This document shows, one piece after another, positions 42,338-52,205 of a stretch of 64,000 nucleotides of DNA (position 1 is the first letter of the stretch; every line of letters starts with the position of its first letter). The notes below the pieces were generated by a model. It was not told where the DNA came from. It was given only the letters and a program-made list of their open reading frames with translations, and did not search any database. Source of the DNA: Actinocatenispora sp963815125 (GTDB lineage Bacteria > Actinomycetota > Actinomycetes > Mycobacteriales > Micromonosporaceae); contig CAWFFM010000010.1 in assembly GCA_963815125.1 (NCBI GenBank), forward strand, positions 165,145 to 229,144, read 5' to 3'. The translations under genes were made by a program, and so were the position numbers.

Positions 42338-43330
42338 TCAGCCGCCGGCAGGCCCCGCGGTACGGAAGGCGCGCCGGTAACTGTCCGGCGGCACCCCCAC
42401 GATCCGTTTGAACTGGCGCCGCAGCGTCGTGGCGGTACCCATACCGGTGGCGAGGGCGACCGTACCGATGTTCCCGTCGGTGTTCTCCAGCAGTTCCTGG
42501 GCGCGGCGCACCCGCTGGGTGAGGAGCCACTGGATCGGCGTCTGGCCGAGGACCGACCGGAACTGCCGGCCGAGGTGACGTGGACTGGTGTTCGCCTGCC
42601 GCGCCATGTCGGTCACCGTCAGCGGCTGGTCCAGTCGTTGCTGAACCCAGGCGAGCAGGTGGGCGAGCGTGTGGTCGCCGGTGACCTGCATCGGTGTGGC
42701 CACGAACTGGGCCTGACCACCGGACCGGTGCGGCGGCACGACCAGGCGACGGGCCACCGAGTTGGCGACGGTGGCGCCGTGGTCGAGGTGGACCAGGTGC
42801 AGGCAGAGATCCACGGCGGCGGCCTTGCCCGCAGCTGTCAGTACGCTGCCGTTGTCGGTGTACAGCACATCCCGGTCGACCAGGGCCCGTGGATGGCGTG
42901 CACTCAGCTCCGCCGCGTGACCCCAGTGGGTGGTGGCCCGCCGGCCGTCCAGCAGTCCCGCGGCACCGAGCAGGAACGCTCCGGTGCACAGGGACGCGAC
43001 CCTGGCGCCCGCGTCGTGGGCCGCCCGTACGGCCCCGGCGAGCTCCGCGGGCACCGGGTCGTCGATGTCGGCGCATGCGGGCACGATCACGGTGTCGGCG
43101 TCGACGAGGTGCTCCAGCCCGTGGTCCGGTTCGACCAGGAACGGGCCGACCTGCACCGGTCCGGGCCCGCAGAGCATGACGTCGTACCAGCCGTCCGTGG
43201 CGGTCAGTGGGGGATTGCCGAAGATCTCGTACGCCACCGCCAGCTCGAAATGCAACAGGCGCCCGGCGGTCAGCAGTGCGACGGTGTGCATGTCCGAAAG
43301 TGTACGGGTGTTGTCGTTCCGGACCATCAC
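42338..43330 (-). CDS. GlxA-type transcriptional regulator (DJ-1/PfpI + AraC HTH)
   Basis: Regulator of 330 residues. The N-terminal DJ-1/PfpI-like half (MHTVALLTAGRLLHFELAVAYEIFG, ADIDDPVPAELAGAVRAAHDAGARVASLCTGAFLLGAAGLL with the SLCTG nucleophile-elbow segment) is followed by an AraC-type DNA-binding half (MARQANTSPRHLGRQFRSVLGQTPIQWLLTQRVRRAQELLENTDGNIGTVALATG). The start at 43330 has GGGGG upstream; the internal ATG at 43291 is where homology seems to begin. It is divergent from a reductase gene with a 55-bp gap, a likely target. Confidence 0.9.
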   Translation of the reverse strand: MMVRNDNTRTLSDMHTVALLTAGRLLHFELAVAYEIFGNPPLTATDGWYDVMLCGPGPVQVGPFLVEPDHGLEHLVDADTVIVPACADIDDPVPAELAGAVRAAHDAGARVASLCTGAFLLGAAGLLDGRRATTHWGHAAELSARHPRALVDRDVLYTDNGSVLTAAGKAAAVDLCLHLVHLDHGATVANSVARRLVVPPHRSGGQAQFVATPMQVTGDHTLAHLLAWVQQRLDQPLTVTDMARQANTSPRHLGRQFRSVLGQTPIQWLLTQRVRRAQELLENTDGNIGTVALATGMGTATTLRRQFKRIVGVPPDSYRRAFRTAGPAGG

Positions 43331-43385
43331 GCTCGGCCCCCGATGGCAGTGAGACTGGATTCAATCAAGTCGAGAGCGGGGAACG

Positions 43386-44417
43386 ATGGGCACGACAGCT
43401 GCAGTGGTGGTCTACGGAGCGACCGGGCACACCGGCCGGTTCGTCGTCGCTGAACTCCGGAGGCGTGGCATCGCCACCGTCCTCTCCGGTCGTGACGCGG
43501 TCGCGCTGGGGAAACTTGCGGAGGAGCGGGCAGATCCCGTGGTACGACCGGCCACTGTGGACGATCCGCATTCGTTGGACCGCGCTCTCGCGGATGCCGC
43601 GGCTGTCATCAACTGCGCCGGACCGTTCGCGGTGACCGCTGGACCGGTCGTCGAAGCGGCGCTGCGGGCGGGGATCCCGTACGTCGACGTGGCGGCGGAG
43701 ATCGAGGCGAACGTGGCGATGTTCGCCGACCATGCCGACGCAGCCCGCAGGGCGGACACGCCCGTGGTGCCGGCGATGGCCTTCTACGGTGGGCTGGGTG
43801 ATCTGTTGGTGACCGCGGCGATGGGAGAGTGGACCGGCGCGGACGTGGCGCATGTCGCGTACGGGTTGACCAGTTGGCATCCCACGCCGGGCACCCGGAT
43901 CGCCGGCCAGGTGTCGAACCAGCGTCGCGCGGGTCGTCGGGTCCGGTTCGCGGGCGGCGCACTGCGGTACCACGACGACAACCCCGTGGAGCAGGACTGG
44001 CAGTTTCCGGGGCCGCTGGGCCGACGAAGGGTGATCGCGGAGTTCACCATGGCGGATGTCGTCACCGTTCCCAGTCACCTGGCCGTGTCCGAGGTCCGGA
44101 CCTACATGACCGTCGAGGCCGCGAGGGACCTGGCCGGTACGGACACCCCGGCGCCGACGCCGGTCGATGCGCTCGGACGCTCGGACCAGATCTTCGCCGT
44201 CGACGTACTGGTCCGTGCGGGTGACGTTGAACGACGTGTCACGGCCCACGGCCAGGACATCTACGCCATCAGCGCACCCCTTGCGGTGGAGGCCGTCCAA
44301 CGGATCCTGGCCGGGCAGACCCGGAGCAGCGGCGTCGCCTCGGCCGGCGCGATGTTCGACGCGGCGGACTTCCTCCGGGCGCTCGCCCCGCACCTGTCGG
44401 TGGAGTTCCGGCACTGA
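43386..44417 (+). CDS. Saccharopine dehydrogenase-like NAD(P)-binding oxidoreductase
   Basis: A 343-residue protein with a Rossmann start AAVVVYGATGHTGRFVVAELRRRGI (GxTGxTG), then NCAGPFAVTAGPVVEAALRAGIPYVDVAAE, the pattern of trans-acting enoyl reductase/saccharopine dehydrogenase-like proteins. The substrate is not predictable. It lies 55 bp from the divergent GlxA-type regulator. Confidence 0.84.
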   Translation: MGTTAAVVVYGATGHTGRFVVAELRRRGIATVLSGRDAVALGKLAEERADPVVRPATVDDPHSLDRALADAAAVINCAGPFAVTAGPVVEAALRAGIPYVDVAAEIEANVAMFADHADAARRADTPVVPAMAFYGGLGDLLVTAAMGEWTGADVAHVAYGLTSWHPTPGTRIAGQVSNQRRAGRRVRFAGGALRYHDDNPVEQDWQFPGPLGRRRVIAEFTMADVVTVPSHLAVSEVRTYMTVEAARDLAGTDTPAPTPVDALGRSDQIFAVDVLVRAGDVERRVTAHGQDIYAISAPLAVEAVQRILAGQTRSSGVASAGAMFDAADFLRALAPHLSVEFRH

Positions 44418-44629
44418 CCGGGCTCTGGCGTCAACCGTCCAGTATCCGTACGGGGTCGTCGTCAGGCACCGTCATGCCTGCATGTCGGTGGGTCGTTCCT
44501 CCCCGAGGGTGAACTTCGGCGCGCCATATGATCGGCCAACCTCAGCCAGCCGTACCTCAGTGCATCATTCTGCGTAACTATCCACATACCAAGAGTGATG
44601 AACTGTTTGGTTCGGAGGGAGATCCCCGT

Positions 44630-45604
44630 ATGAACATCCGACACCTAGGCCGCATCGGTGCCAGCACCGGCGTCGCACTGGGGCTGGCGCTCGCCTTCCT
44701 GCCCGCCGGGCAGGCCCAGGCCGCCACCACGCATGTGGCCTGCCACGACGTCCAGGGACTCAAGGACGCCATCACGCAGGCCAACACCGACGGCAGTGGT
44801 CACCTCTACCTGGCCTCCGGATGCACCTACACCCTCACCCAGGCCGACACGGACGAGGACGGGCTGCCGATCGTCACCGGTAACGTCCGGATCTCCTCGA
44901 CGCACCGGGCCGCGGTCATCCGACGCACGTACAGCGCCGACGACTTCCGCATCCTGCACGTGGCGGACGGAGGAACGCTCACCCTCGACAACCTGGTCAT
45001 CACCAGTGGCCGGGCCAGCGCGGGCGGCGGCGGCATCTACAACGAGGGCACATTGACGCTGAACCACAGCACGGTACGGGGAAACCACTCCGGTGGCCTC
45101 GGCGGCGGTGTCTACAACTACACCGGCAGGTTCACGATGCACGGCGGCTCGGTGCGCAACAACTCTGCCGACTCCGATGGTGGCGGTCTGGAGAACTTCC
45201 CCAACTCCACGGCGACCATCAGCGGTGCCACCATCAGTGAGAACGACAGCGGTCGTTACGGTGGCGGGATCGACAACTGGGGAACGTCGACGCTGCACCT
45301 CACCTCGACGTCCGTGCACGGCAACCACGCCGTGAACGGAGGCGGCATCAGCAACATCGACAACAGCACCGCGACCCTGACCCGCAGTACCGTCAGCGAC
45401 AATGCGGCCAGCGACACGGGTGGTGGCATCTACAACTACGGGAGCAGCACCGTGCATCTCAGGCACAGCCGGGTCCGCCACAACGACCCGGACAACTGCG
45501 CGGGCGACAGCCCGGTACCTGGCTGCGTCAACCCGACCGTCACCCGGCACCGTGCTGCTGCCCAGCCGGCAGCTCCGCACAAGATGGTGGCCCGGATCCG
45601 GTAG
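44630..45604 (+). CDS. Secreted right-handed beta-helix protein
   Basis: An exported protein of 324 residues. Signal peptide MNIRHLGRIGASTGVALGLALAFLPAGQAQA with cleavage after AQA. The mature part is a parallel beta-helix made of repeats with GGGI/GGGV turns (GGGIYNEGTLTLNHSTVRGNHS, GGGVYNYTGRFTMHGG, GGGLENFPNSTATISG, GGGISNIDNSTATLTRS), as in pectate lyase-like or polymorphic outer-membrane-like repeats. Two Cys pairs may form disulphides. GGAGGGAG lies upstream of the ATG. Function unknown; perhaps polysaccharide binding or cleavage. A strong terminator follows. Confidence 0.85.
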   Translation: MNIRHLGRIGASTGVALGLALAFLPAGQAQAATTHVACHDVQGLKDAITQANTDGSGHLYLASGCTYTLTQADTDEDGLPIVTGNVRISSTHRAAVIRRTYSADDFRILHVADGGTLTLDNLVITSGRASAGGGGIYNEGTLTLNHSTVRGNHSGGLGGGVYNYTGRFTMHGGSVRNNSADSDGGGLENFPNSTATISGATISENDSGRYGGGIDNWGTSTLHLTSTSVHGNHAVNGGGISNIDNSTATLTRSTVSDNAASDTGGGIYNYGSSTVHLRHSRVRHNDPDNCAGDSPVPGCVNPTVTRHRAAAQPAAPHKMVARIR

Positions 45605-45640
45605 GACGTAGCCGGCGCGACCACACGACGAGGACCACTC

Positions 45641-45676
45641 CGGGTCGGGGTACGCGGCATCGCGTACCCCGACCCG
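45641..45676. terminator. Convergent hairpin terminator
   Basis: Perfect 16-bp arms CGGGTCGGGGTACGCG/CGCGTACCCCGACCCG around GCAT, between the beta-helix gene and the kinase gene. Confidence 0.85.
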
Positions 45677-45725
45677 CCGGCCCACCGGGCACCGTTGGTA
45701 ACGCGTCGCCCGGCCGCTGCACCGG

Positions 45726-47600
45726 TTACTGGATCACCAGCATCTGGTCTCGGATACCCTGCATCACCGAGCCGCCGAGATCGTCGGTGGCCGCGTCATC
45801 GGGCGTATCGCTGCCGTCCAGCCGGAGAACCGTGGTCAGCAGCATGTACCGGTGATAGGTGTCGTGGAAGACGTACGTCCGGGCCTGGCCCTCGGAGTCG
45901 CACAGGTCCGATCCGGTGCCGGTGTGCGGACAGAAGATGGTGAGCTGGTTGAACGCGTCGCTGCCACCGTCCACCGCCGAGCCCACCGCGTCGGCCTCTG
46001 CCGCGGTGGGCAGCGGGATGACCATGGCGCTGGCCATCAACCCGTTGTCCGTGTCCAGGTAGTCGGCGGTCACCATCCGGCCGCAGCCGTGCTCGTTCAT
46101 CACCGAGTCCGTGGCGTCGCCGCCGGCATCGGAACACGCCGAGTGCTCGCCCGACGCGGCCCGCTCATAGTCGCCGATGGTGTCGGGGAAGAACTGGTCG
46201 TCGTTCAGCGGGGTCTCGTCGGTGTCCTCGTCGTCCAGCGTGTCGGGCTCCCGTGCGGTCGGCGAAGGGGTCGGGCTCTCCGAGTAGGTGTCCTCCGAGG
46301 TCGGTGAGCCCGCAGCACTCGACGGACCATCCGTACCCGCCATGGTGTTCGAGCCCGACGACGACGAGTCGGCGTCACTCAGCGCGCTGCGCAGTACGAG
46401 GCTGCCGACGCCGCATACCAGGAGCACCAGGGCCAGTGCGCCGGCGGCGATGCCGACGAGCAACCCGGTACGTGGTTTCTTCGGCTGTGGTGGGACGGTG
46501 ACGGGCGGATGGCCGAACCGGAACGTGACCTCGGGATCCGCGCCGTCCGGAGGCCCGTCGCCCGCCGGGACCGGCGAGCTCCCACGTACCGCGCGGTCAC
46601 CTGGCGGGTCGGGTTGAACCCTGGTCGGCTGCTCGCCCGGGGTACGTTGCCGCAACGACGTGGCGAGCACCGTCGCCACGGACCGGAGGGCGGCCGTCCT
46701 CTCCGTCGCCTCCGTGACCAGCCGGGCGACCTCCGACTGCTGGGTGCCGATGAGCTGCTGTACGGCCGGCGGCCAGGGCTCCGGGGCCGGTGCGACCTGG
46801 CCGACGGATTCCAGCAGTTCGGTCGGAGTGGGACGGTCGGCGGGATCCTTCGCGAGACACCGCTCCGCGATCCGGCGGACCCGCCCCGGGACCGCGCTGA
46901 GGTCGGGTTCGCCGTACACGACGTTGAACAGGGTCTGCGGCGTCGACGGACCGTCGAACGGATTCTTCCCCGTGCACGCCGCGAACAGCACCGTACCGAG
47001 CGAGAACATGTCGCTGGCCGGGGTCACCGGGCGCCCCTCGGCCTGTTCCGGCGACATGAAACCGGGTGCGCCGACCAGCCACCCGGTATGGGTCACCTCG
47101 GTGCCGCCCTGGCTGTCCGTGGCACGCGCGATACCGAAGTCGATCACCCGCGGCCCATCGGCGGCGAGCAGAACGTTGGAGGGCTTGAGATCCCGGTGTA
47201 CCAGACCGGCCCGGTGTATCTCGACCAGTGCCGCGGCCAGCCCTGCGGCCAGCCGCAGCGCCGGTTCCTCCGGCAGGACTCCGGCGACGTCGACCGCCTC
47301 GCGCAGCGACGGCCCCGGTACGAACACCGATGCCAGCCACGGTGTCTGCGCGTCCGGGTCCGCGTCGACGACCGCTGCGGTGTACGTGCCGGACACCTTG
47401 CGGGAGGCCGCCACCTCACGGCGGAACCTCGCCCGGAAGCCGTCGTCGTCAGCGAACTGGTCCCGGATCTGTTTGAGCGCGACCAACTGGCCGTCCGGCG
47501 CGCTGGCGAGCAGTACCCGGCCCATGCCGCCCCGACCCAGCTCGGCGAGCAGCCGGTACCGACCGACCGTACGCGGGTCGCCAGCCGCCAACGGCTTCAT
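45726..47600 (-). CDS. PknB-type serine/threonine protein kinase, membrane-anchored
   Basis: A 624-residue kinase. The kinase domain is at residues about 12-270: YRLLAELGRGGMGRVLLA (glycine-rich loop), VALKQI (ATP Lys), HRDLKPSNVLL (catalytic loop), VIDFGIAR and FMSPEQAEG. A helical and Pro-rich linker follows, then a membrane helix LLVGIAAGALALVLLVCGVGSLVL near 410-433. The extracytoplasmic domain is about 180 residues with an acidic Ser/Thr-rich stalk and several Cys (GEHSACSDAGG, NEHGCGRMVTADYL). The ATG at 47600 is chosen for GGAGG 6 bases upstream. Confidence 0.93.
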   Translation of the reverse strand: MKPLAAGDPRTVGRYRLLAELGRGGMGRVLLASAPDGQLVALKQIRDQFADDDGFRARFRREVAASRKVSGTYTAAVVDADPDAQTPWLASVFVPGPSLREAVDVAGVLPEEPALRLAAGLAAALVEIHRAGLVHRDLKPSNVLLAADGPRVIDFGIARATDSQGGTEVTHTGWLVGAPGFMSPEQAEGRPVTPASDMFSLGTVLFAACTGKNPFDGPSTPQTLFNVVYGEPDLSAVPGRVRRIAERCLAKDPADRPTPTELLESVGQVAPAPEPWPPAVQQLIGTQQSEVARLVTEATERTAALRSVATVLATSLRQRTPGEQPTRVQPDPPGDRAVRGSSPVPAGDGPPDGADPEVTFRFGHPPVTVPPQPKKPRTGLLVGIAAGALALVLLVCGVGSLVLRSALSDADSSSSGSNTMAGTDGPSSAAGSPTSEDTYSESPTPSPTAREPDTLDDEDTDETPLNDDQFFPDTIGDYERAASGEHSACSDAGGDATDSVMNEHGCGRMVTADYLDTDNGLMASAMVIPLPTAAEADAVGSAVDGGSDAFNQLTIFCPHTGTGSDLCDSEGQARTYVFHDTYHRYMLLTTVLRLDGSDTPDDAATDDLGGSVMQGIRDQMLVIQ

Positions 47601-47700
47601 GCCGACCTCCAGTTCCCGGACACGGCCACACACCATCGACTGAAGCAGGGCGAACCGGTCACAAGCCCAGCGTACGGGACGGTCCGGTCTCGCCTGCCGG

Positions 47701-48024
47701 TCAGGAGCTGACGATGAACGAGATGAGCGTGAGGATCGCCGCGGTTCCGTTGAACACGGCACCCAGCACGATTCCGGCGATCGCGAGTCCACGGCCGCGC
47801 TCACCGTCCCGTTTGATCTGGCGGAGCGCGGAGACGCCGAGGATGATCCCGAAGAGGGAGAGGCACCCGGTCAGGCCGAAGATGAGGCTGGCGACGGCGT
47901 AGCCGCTCAGTTTCGCGCTCGTCGGGGGTTGCCCGGGTGCTGCATCGTATGGCTGGCCCTGCGATTCCCAGTCCGGAGTCTCGCTGGGGTTGCCGGACGG
48001 CGAGTGACTGGGTGGGTAGGTCAT
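47701..48024 (-). CDS. DUF4190 membrane protein
   Basis: A 107-residue protein with a Pro/Ser-rich N-terminus (MTYPPSHSPSGNPSETPDW) and two membrane helices of the DUF4190 type: GYAVASLIFGLTGCLSLFGIILGVSALRQIKRDGERGRGLAIAGIVLGAVF. Function unknown. It lies 100 bp upstream of the kinase gene on the same strand and could be co-regulated. Confidence 0.85.
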   Translation of the reverse strand: MTYPPSHSPSGNPSETPDWESQGQPYDAAPGQPPTSAKLSGYAVASLIFGLTGCLSLFGIILGVSALRQIKRDGERGRGLAIAGIVLGAVFNGTAAILTLISFIVSS

Positions 48025-48212
48025 CTGGATGTGTCCTTTGCCGCTGTGGATGAGACCGGCGCAGCGTAGAAGAGCGAGGCAAGTTGTCCGGCCTGTCCAG
48101 GTTCCCTCAGAGCTCCGGGCCGGCCGGGACACGTCGCGAACGATGCCACAGAGGCAGATTCCGGTACGATCTCGCGCATGAGTCCCGCCGTCGCCGCACT
48201 GCATGGTCGTCG

Positions 48213-48746
48213 GTGAACCGCAAGCCGCCACGGCCCCGTGGATTGCTGCCGGCCCCGCGGCACACGGTCCGGGTTGGCCGCCCCCGCCCGGCGTCGGCCC
48301 GGATCGACGGCGTGCAACTGGAGCGGTACAAGTACATCCTGCAGCAGCTGCACACCCTCAACGAGAACGTCTACAAGTTCCTCGCGCTGTACCAGACCCT
48401 CGCCACGACCTTGGTCGGCGCCGGGCTGGCGCTGTTCGTCGGATACCAGGGGTGGGGTATCGACGTCAGGACCGCCCGGCTGGCCATCGTCGCGCTGCTG
48501 TGGTTGGTCACGCTGGTGGCGGCGTTCACCATGCTGCTCATCGTCGTCGGTGTCCTCAACTGGATCGACTACCGACGTGAGGAGTGCGAACTCGCCGACG
48601 AGATCGTCTACCCCGGGTTCCGTCGCCCACCGCGGATCGGCAACTTCGTCCGCTGGTACGAGACGTACATCCTGCTGTTCATCGCCAGCTCCATCGGCTT
48701 CGTGTGGGTGTACGCCGAGGTCCTGCTCCTGCCGGCGATGCACTGA
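48213..48746 (+). CDS. Hypothetical membrane protein
   Basis: Unrecognised 177-residue protein. An Arg/Pro-rich N-terminus is followed by YKYILQQLHTLNENVYKFLALYQTLATTLVGAGLALFV, a hydrophobic segment LAIVALLWLVTLVAAFTMLLIVVGVLNWI and another YILLFIASSIGFVWVYAEVLL. GTG start at 48213 is uncertain; a longer frame begins at 48084. It is followed 19 bp later by the NUDIX gene. Confidence 0.65.
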   Translation: MNRKPPRPRGLLPAPRHTVRVGRPRPASARIDGVQLERYKYILQQLHTLNENVYKFLALYQTLATTLVGAGLALFVGYQGWGIDVRTARLAIVALLWLVTLVAAFTMLLIVVGVLNWIDYRREECELADEIVYPGFRRPPRIGNFVRWYETYILLFIASSIGFVWVYAEVLLLPAMH

Positions 48747-48765
48747 CCGGTTCGGAGATGGCAGT

Positions 48766-49236
48766 GTGGTCGGCGTGGAGGAACCCGCAGAGAATCCGGT
48801 GCCCGGCCGCGACTACATCGGCGTGGGGGTCGGCGCGCTTGTCACCGACACCCGGGGCCGACTGCTGCTGGCCAGACGGGGCCCGGCGGCCCGCAACGAG
48901 GTGGGCACCTGGGAGTTCCCCGGCGGCATGGTCACCTACGGCGAGCGTCTCACCGACGCGGTCGTACGTGAACTGCGGGAGGAATACGGGATCGAGGTAC
49001 GGGTCACCGGGCTGCTCGGGGTGTTCGACCACCTGTTGCCGGCGGAGCATCAGCACTGGATCTCCGCAACGTACCTCGCCACGCTGACAGCCGGTACGCC
49101 GCACATCCGGGAACCGGACAAGTGCACCGACCTCGGTTGGTTCGATCCGGGCTCGCTGCCGGCGCCACTGTCGCGGATCAGCCAGCAGAATCTTCATCTG
49201 TACGAGCGGCTGCGCGCCGAACCCGGCGAGCGCTGA
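48766..49236 (+). CDS. NUDIX hydrolase
   Basis: Hydrolase of nucleoside diphosphate derivatives, 156 residues. The NUDIX box is complete: GGMVTYGERLTDAVVRELREEYGI (GX5EX7REUXEEXGU). Preceding it is LLLARRGPAARNEVGTWEFPGG, and near the end CTDLGWFDPGSLP. The start is GTG at 48766, with GGAG about 8 bases upstream. Substrate unknown. Confidence 0.9.
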   Translation: MVGVEEPAENPVPGRDYIGVGVGALVTDTRGRLLLARRGPAARNEVGTWEFPGGMVTYGERLTDAVVRELREEYGIEVRVTGLLGVFDHLLPAEHQHWISATYLATLTAGTPHIREPDKCTDLGWFDPGSLPAPLSRISQQNLHLYERLRAEPGER

Positions 49237-49361
49237 GCAGGCGTCAGGCTCCGGGCGCCGATGGCCGACCCAAATCGCGTTGCGGCGCAGGCCGGCGCGT
49301 CCTAGCGTTGCCCTCCTCATGACAGGGGCGCGGTTGTGCGTCAGCAGATCGGAGATCCGGG

Positions 49362-50078
49362 ATGACTGCTCACCTCTTCGCACTCTGCATCGATGCGAAC
49401 GACCCGCCCCGGATCGCGCGCTTCTGGGCCGACCTGCTGGGCTGGAAGCTGGCCGAGGGACCTGAGGACGGCATCGCCATCCTGCCCACCGACGACACCG
49501 GGTTCCGGATCCGCTTCCTGCCGACCGAGGAGCAGAAGGTCAGCCAGAACCTGATGCACTTCGATCTGACGAGTACGTCGCTGGACGGACAGCAGCAGAC
49601 GGTCGCGAAGGCGCTGGAACTCGGTGGCCGGCACGTCGACGTCGGTCAGCGACCGGACGAGGACCATGTGGTGCTCGGCGACCCGGAGGGCAACGAGTTC
49701 TGCGTCATCCCGGCCGGCAACAACTTCCTCGCCGACTGCGGATTCGTCGGAGCCCTCGCAAGCGACGGTACGCAGGAGGTCGGGTACTTCTGGAGCCGTG
49801 CGCTGGGCTGGCCACTGGTCTGGGACCAGGACGAGGAGACCGCGATCCGTTCGCCGCACGGCGGTCCGAAGATCACCTGGGGCGGCCCGCCACTGATGCC
49901 GAGGCCCGGGAAGAACCGGCTGCACTTCGACCTCGCCCCACCCGTCGGTGATGACCAGCAGACGGAGGTCGACCGCCTCGTCTCCCTCGGTGCGAAGCGG
50001 ATCGACACTGCCGAGGACGGCCGGATCATGATGGCAGACCCTGACGGCAACGAATTCTGTGTGCTGACACCCCGATAG
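49362..50078 (+). CDS. VOC/glyoxalase-like protein with two tandem domains
   Basis: A 238-residue protein with two vicinal-oxygen-chelate modules. The first starts FALCIDANDPPRIARFWADLLGWK and ends LGDPEGNEFCVI. The second starts EVGYFWSRALGWPLVWDQ and ends MADPDGNEFCVL. Such proteins include small-molecule resistance and catechol-cleaving enzymes; the substrate is unknown. Confidence 0.87.
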   Translation: MTAHLFALCIDANDPPRIARFWADLLGWKLAEGPEDGIAILPTDDTGFRIRFLPTEEQKVSQNLMHFDLTSTSLDGQQQTVAKALELGGRHVDVGQRPDEDHVVLGDPEGNEFCVIPAGNNFLADCGFVGALASDGTQEVGYFWSRALGWPLVWDQDEETAIRSPHGGPKITWGGPPLMPRPGKNRLHFDLAPPVGDDQQTEVDRLVSLGAKRIDTAEDGRIMMADPDGNEFCVLTPR

Positions 50079-50134
50079 GGCGACGACAGCAAAATGCCGT
50101 TGCCGGGCGCCCGGGCGGTCTCGACAATCCCCCT

Positions 50135-50920
50135 ATGACAACCCCGCAGAAGCAGACCAACCGTCGTACGCCCGGCCCGGTCGCGCTGGTCACCGGGGTG
50201 GGCCGTACCGGCAACATCGGCGCGGGTATCGCCCGGCAGCTGGCGGCATCGGGCTGGGACATCGCGTTCACCTACTGGACCGCGTACGACACGCGCATGC
50301 CCTGGGGCGTCGAGCCGAACGCGACCACCGCGAACCAGGAGGCCCTGGCCGACCTGGGCGTGGCGACCGCGGCGATCGAGGCCGACCTTGCCGACCCCGA
50401 CGCCCCGGAACGGATCTTCGACGAGGCCGAACGTCGGCTGGGGACCGTCACCGCCCTGGTGATGTGCCACTGCGAGTCGGTCAACTCCGGACTGCTCGAC
50501 ACCACCGTGGAAAGCTTCGACCGGCACTTCGCCGTCAACGCCCGCGCCACCTGGCTGCTGATCCGCGAGTACGGGCGCCGCTTCCGCGCCACCCCCGGTA
50601 CCGGCCGGATCCTCGCCCTCACCAGCGATCACACGGTCGGCAACCTGCCCTACGGTGCCAGCAAGGGCGCCCTGGACCGCATCACCCTGGCCGCAGCTCA
50701 GGAACTCGCCCACCTGGGTGTCAGTTCCAACGTCATCAACCCCGGACCCATCGACACCGGCTGGATGACCGACGAGATACGCGCCAGCGGCATCCGCCAG
50801 ACACCACTCGGCCGTCTCGGCACTCCCCAGGACACCGCGAACCTCGTGGACTTCCTGTGCTCACCCCGAGGGCAGTGGATCAACGGCCAGCTCCTGCTGA
50901 GCAACGGCGGCTTCGCCTGA
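50135..50920 (+). CDS. SDR family oxidoreductase
   Basis: Short-chain dehydrogenase of 261 residues. The nucleotide motif is TGVGRTGNIGAGIARQL, the catalytic YxxxK is YGASKGALDRI, and the FabG-like end is SPRGQWINGQLLLSNGGFA. Its last 60 bp (50862-50921) are repeated exactly, inverted, at 54677-54736. The substrate is unknown. Confidence 0.88.
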   Translation: MTTPQKQTNRRTPGPVALVTGVGRTGNIGAGIARQLAASGWDIAFTYWTAYDTRMPWGVEPNATTANQEALADLGVATAAIEADLADPDAPERIFDEAERRLGTVTALVMCHCESVNSGLLDTTVESFDRHFAVNARATWLLIREYGRRFRATPGTGRILALTSDHTVGNLPYGASKGALDRITLAAAQELAHLGVSSNVINPGPIDTGWMTDEIRASGIRQTPLGRLGTPQDTANLVDFLCSPRGQWINGQLLLSNGGFA

Positions 50921-50969
50921 CGGGCGTCGGGCGCTGGATCGACGCCCGTCGGCGATCACCCCGCAGGGC

Positions 50970-52205
50970 TCACGAGGACACGGACGACTCTTCCCGGTCG
51001 GCCAGCTCAAGCAGCCGTTTCGCGGCCACCGCTGCCCCGTCGGTACGGATCATGCCGGCCACAGCCTTCGCCCGTGCCTGGATCTCCGGGGTCAGGGCCG
51101 TACCGAGTGCGGCGGACAGCGAGTCGAAGGTCGGCGTACGGCCTTCGTGCGCTGAGCCGATGCCCAGTTCGGCCACCCGGGAGGCCCAGTAGGGCTGGTC
51201 CGCGATCTGTGGGACCACCACCTGGGGCACGCCGGCCGCGGCCGCCGTCGCCGTGGTACCCGCGCCGCCGTGGTGCACGACGGCGGCCACCCGCCGGAAC
51301 AGTGCCTGATGGTTGACCTCGCCGACGACGAAGCAGTCGTCGGCGTCGTCGATCGGGGCCAGGCCGGCCCAGCCGCGGGCCAGTACGATCCGGCGGCCCT
51401 GTGCGCGGCATACCTCGGTGGTCACCTGCGCGACGTCCTTCGGAGCGAACGAGGCCATGCTGCCGAGCCCCAGGTACACCGGTGGTTCACCGGCGTCCAG
51501 GAATTCGTCCAGCCCTTCCGGGAGAGGACGGTCGTCGGGCAGGATCCACGCCCCGGTCTGTACGACGTCGAGGTCCGTCATGCCCTTCGCCTGGCACAGC
51601 GTCTCATCCGCCGCCACCCACGGCTGCTCGGTGAACACATAGTCCCGGACGTTGTCGAGCGGTGGCAGGCCGATCTCGGCGCGGTGGCTGTTGACCGCGG
51701 CGCCGTACAGGTCGTTCACCCGCTGGGCGTCCTGCTTCCACAGCACCCTGTTGTCGGTCTCGCCCTCCGGGGACTGGGTGCCCGGCCGCTTCCCCGGGGG
51801 ACGGTGCTGCGAGGGCAGTCCGAAGACCTGGAAGCAGGCGAGCACGTACGGGATGCCCAGCTTGTCGGCCACGTCGCGGGCACCGGCCGGCAACAGGCCG
51901 GTCGCCAGCAGTACGTCACATCCTTCGGCTGCGGCGCTGAGCGTTTCGAACCGCGCGGCGACCAGCTGGGGAGCGAGCTGGAACGCCGCCTTGGCATCCG
52001 GTGGCTTCGGGGCGGCCACTACGGACAGCACCGACGGGCCGAGTGGTATGTGCGGTACGCCGGCCCGCGCCAGCAACTCGACGAAATCGTCGTCCGGGGG
52101 CACGGCCATCCGCACCTCGGCGCCGAGTTTCTGCAACTCCACCGCCAGTCCCGCCAGCGGCTCGACATCTCCGCGCGACCCCCACGACGTCAACAACACT
52201 CGCAC
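50970..52205 (-). CDS. Glycosyltransferase, UGT/GT1 family
   Basis: A 411-residue GT-B fold enzyme related to the vancomycin-type and MGT glycosyltransferases: VRVLLTSWGSRGDVEPLAGLAVEL at the N-terminus and the sugar-nucleotide binding region ALFRRVAAVVHHGGAGTTATAAAAGVPQVVVPQIADQPYWASRV near the C-terminus. The GTG at 52205 has GGGAG upstream; the in-frame 52259 start is not needed. No natural-product gene cluster is visible around it, so the acceptor is unknown. Confidence 0.9.
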   Translation of the reverse strand: MRVLLTSWGSRGDVEPLAGLAVELQKLGAEVRMAVPPDDDFVELLARAGVPHIPLGPSVLSVVAAPKPPDAKAAFQLAPQLVAARFETLSAAAEGCDVLLATGLLPAGARDVADKLGIPYVLACFQVFGLPSQHRPPGKRPGTQSPEGETDNRVLWKQDAQRVNDLYGAAVNSHRAEIGLPPLDNVRDYVFTEQPWVAADETLCQAKGMTDLDVVQTGAWILPDDRPLPEGLDEFLDAGEPPVYLGLGSMASFAPKDVAQVTTEVCRAQGRRIVLARGWAGLAPIDDADDCFVVGEVNHQALFRRVAAVVHHGGAGTTATAAAAGVPQVVVPQIADQPYWASRVAELGIGSAHEGRTPTFDSLSAALGTALTPEIQARAKAVAGMIRTDGAAVAAKRLLELADREESSVSS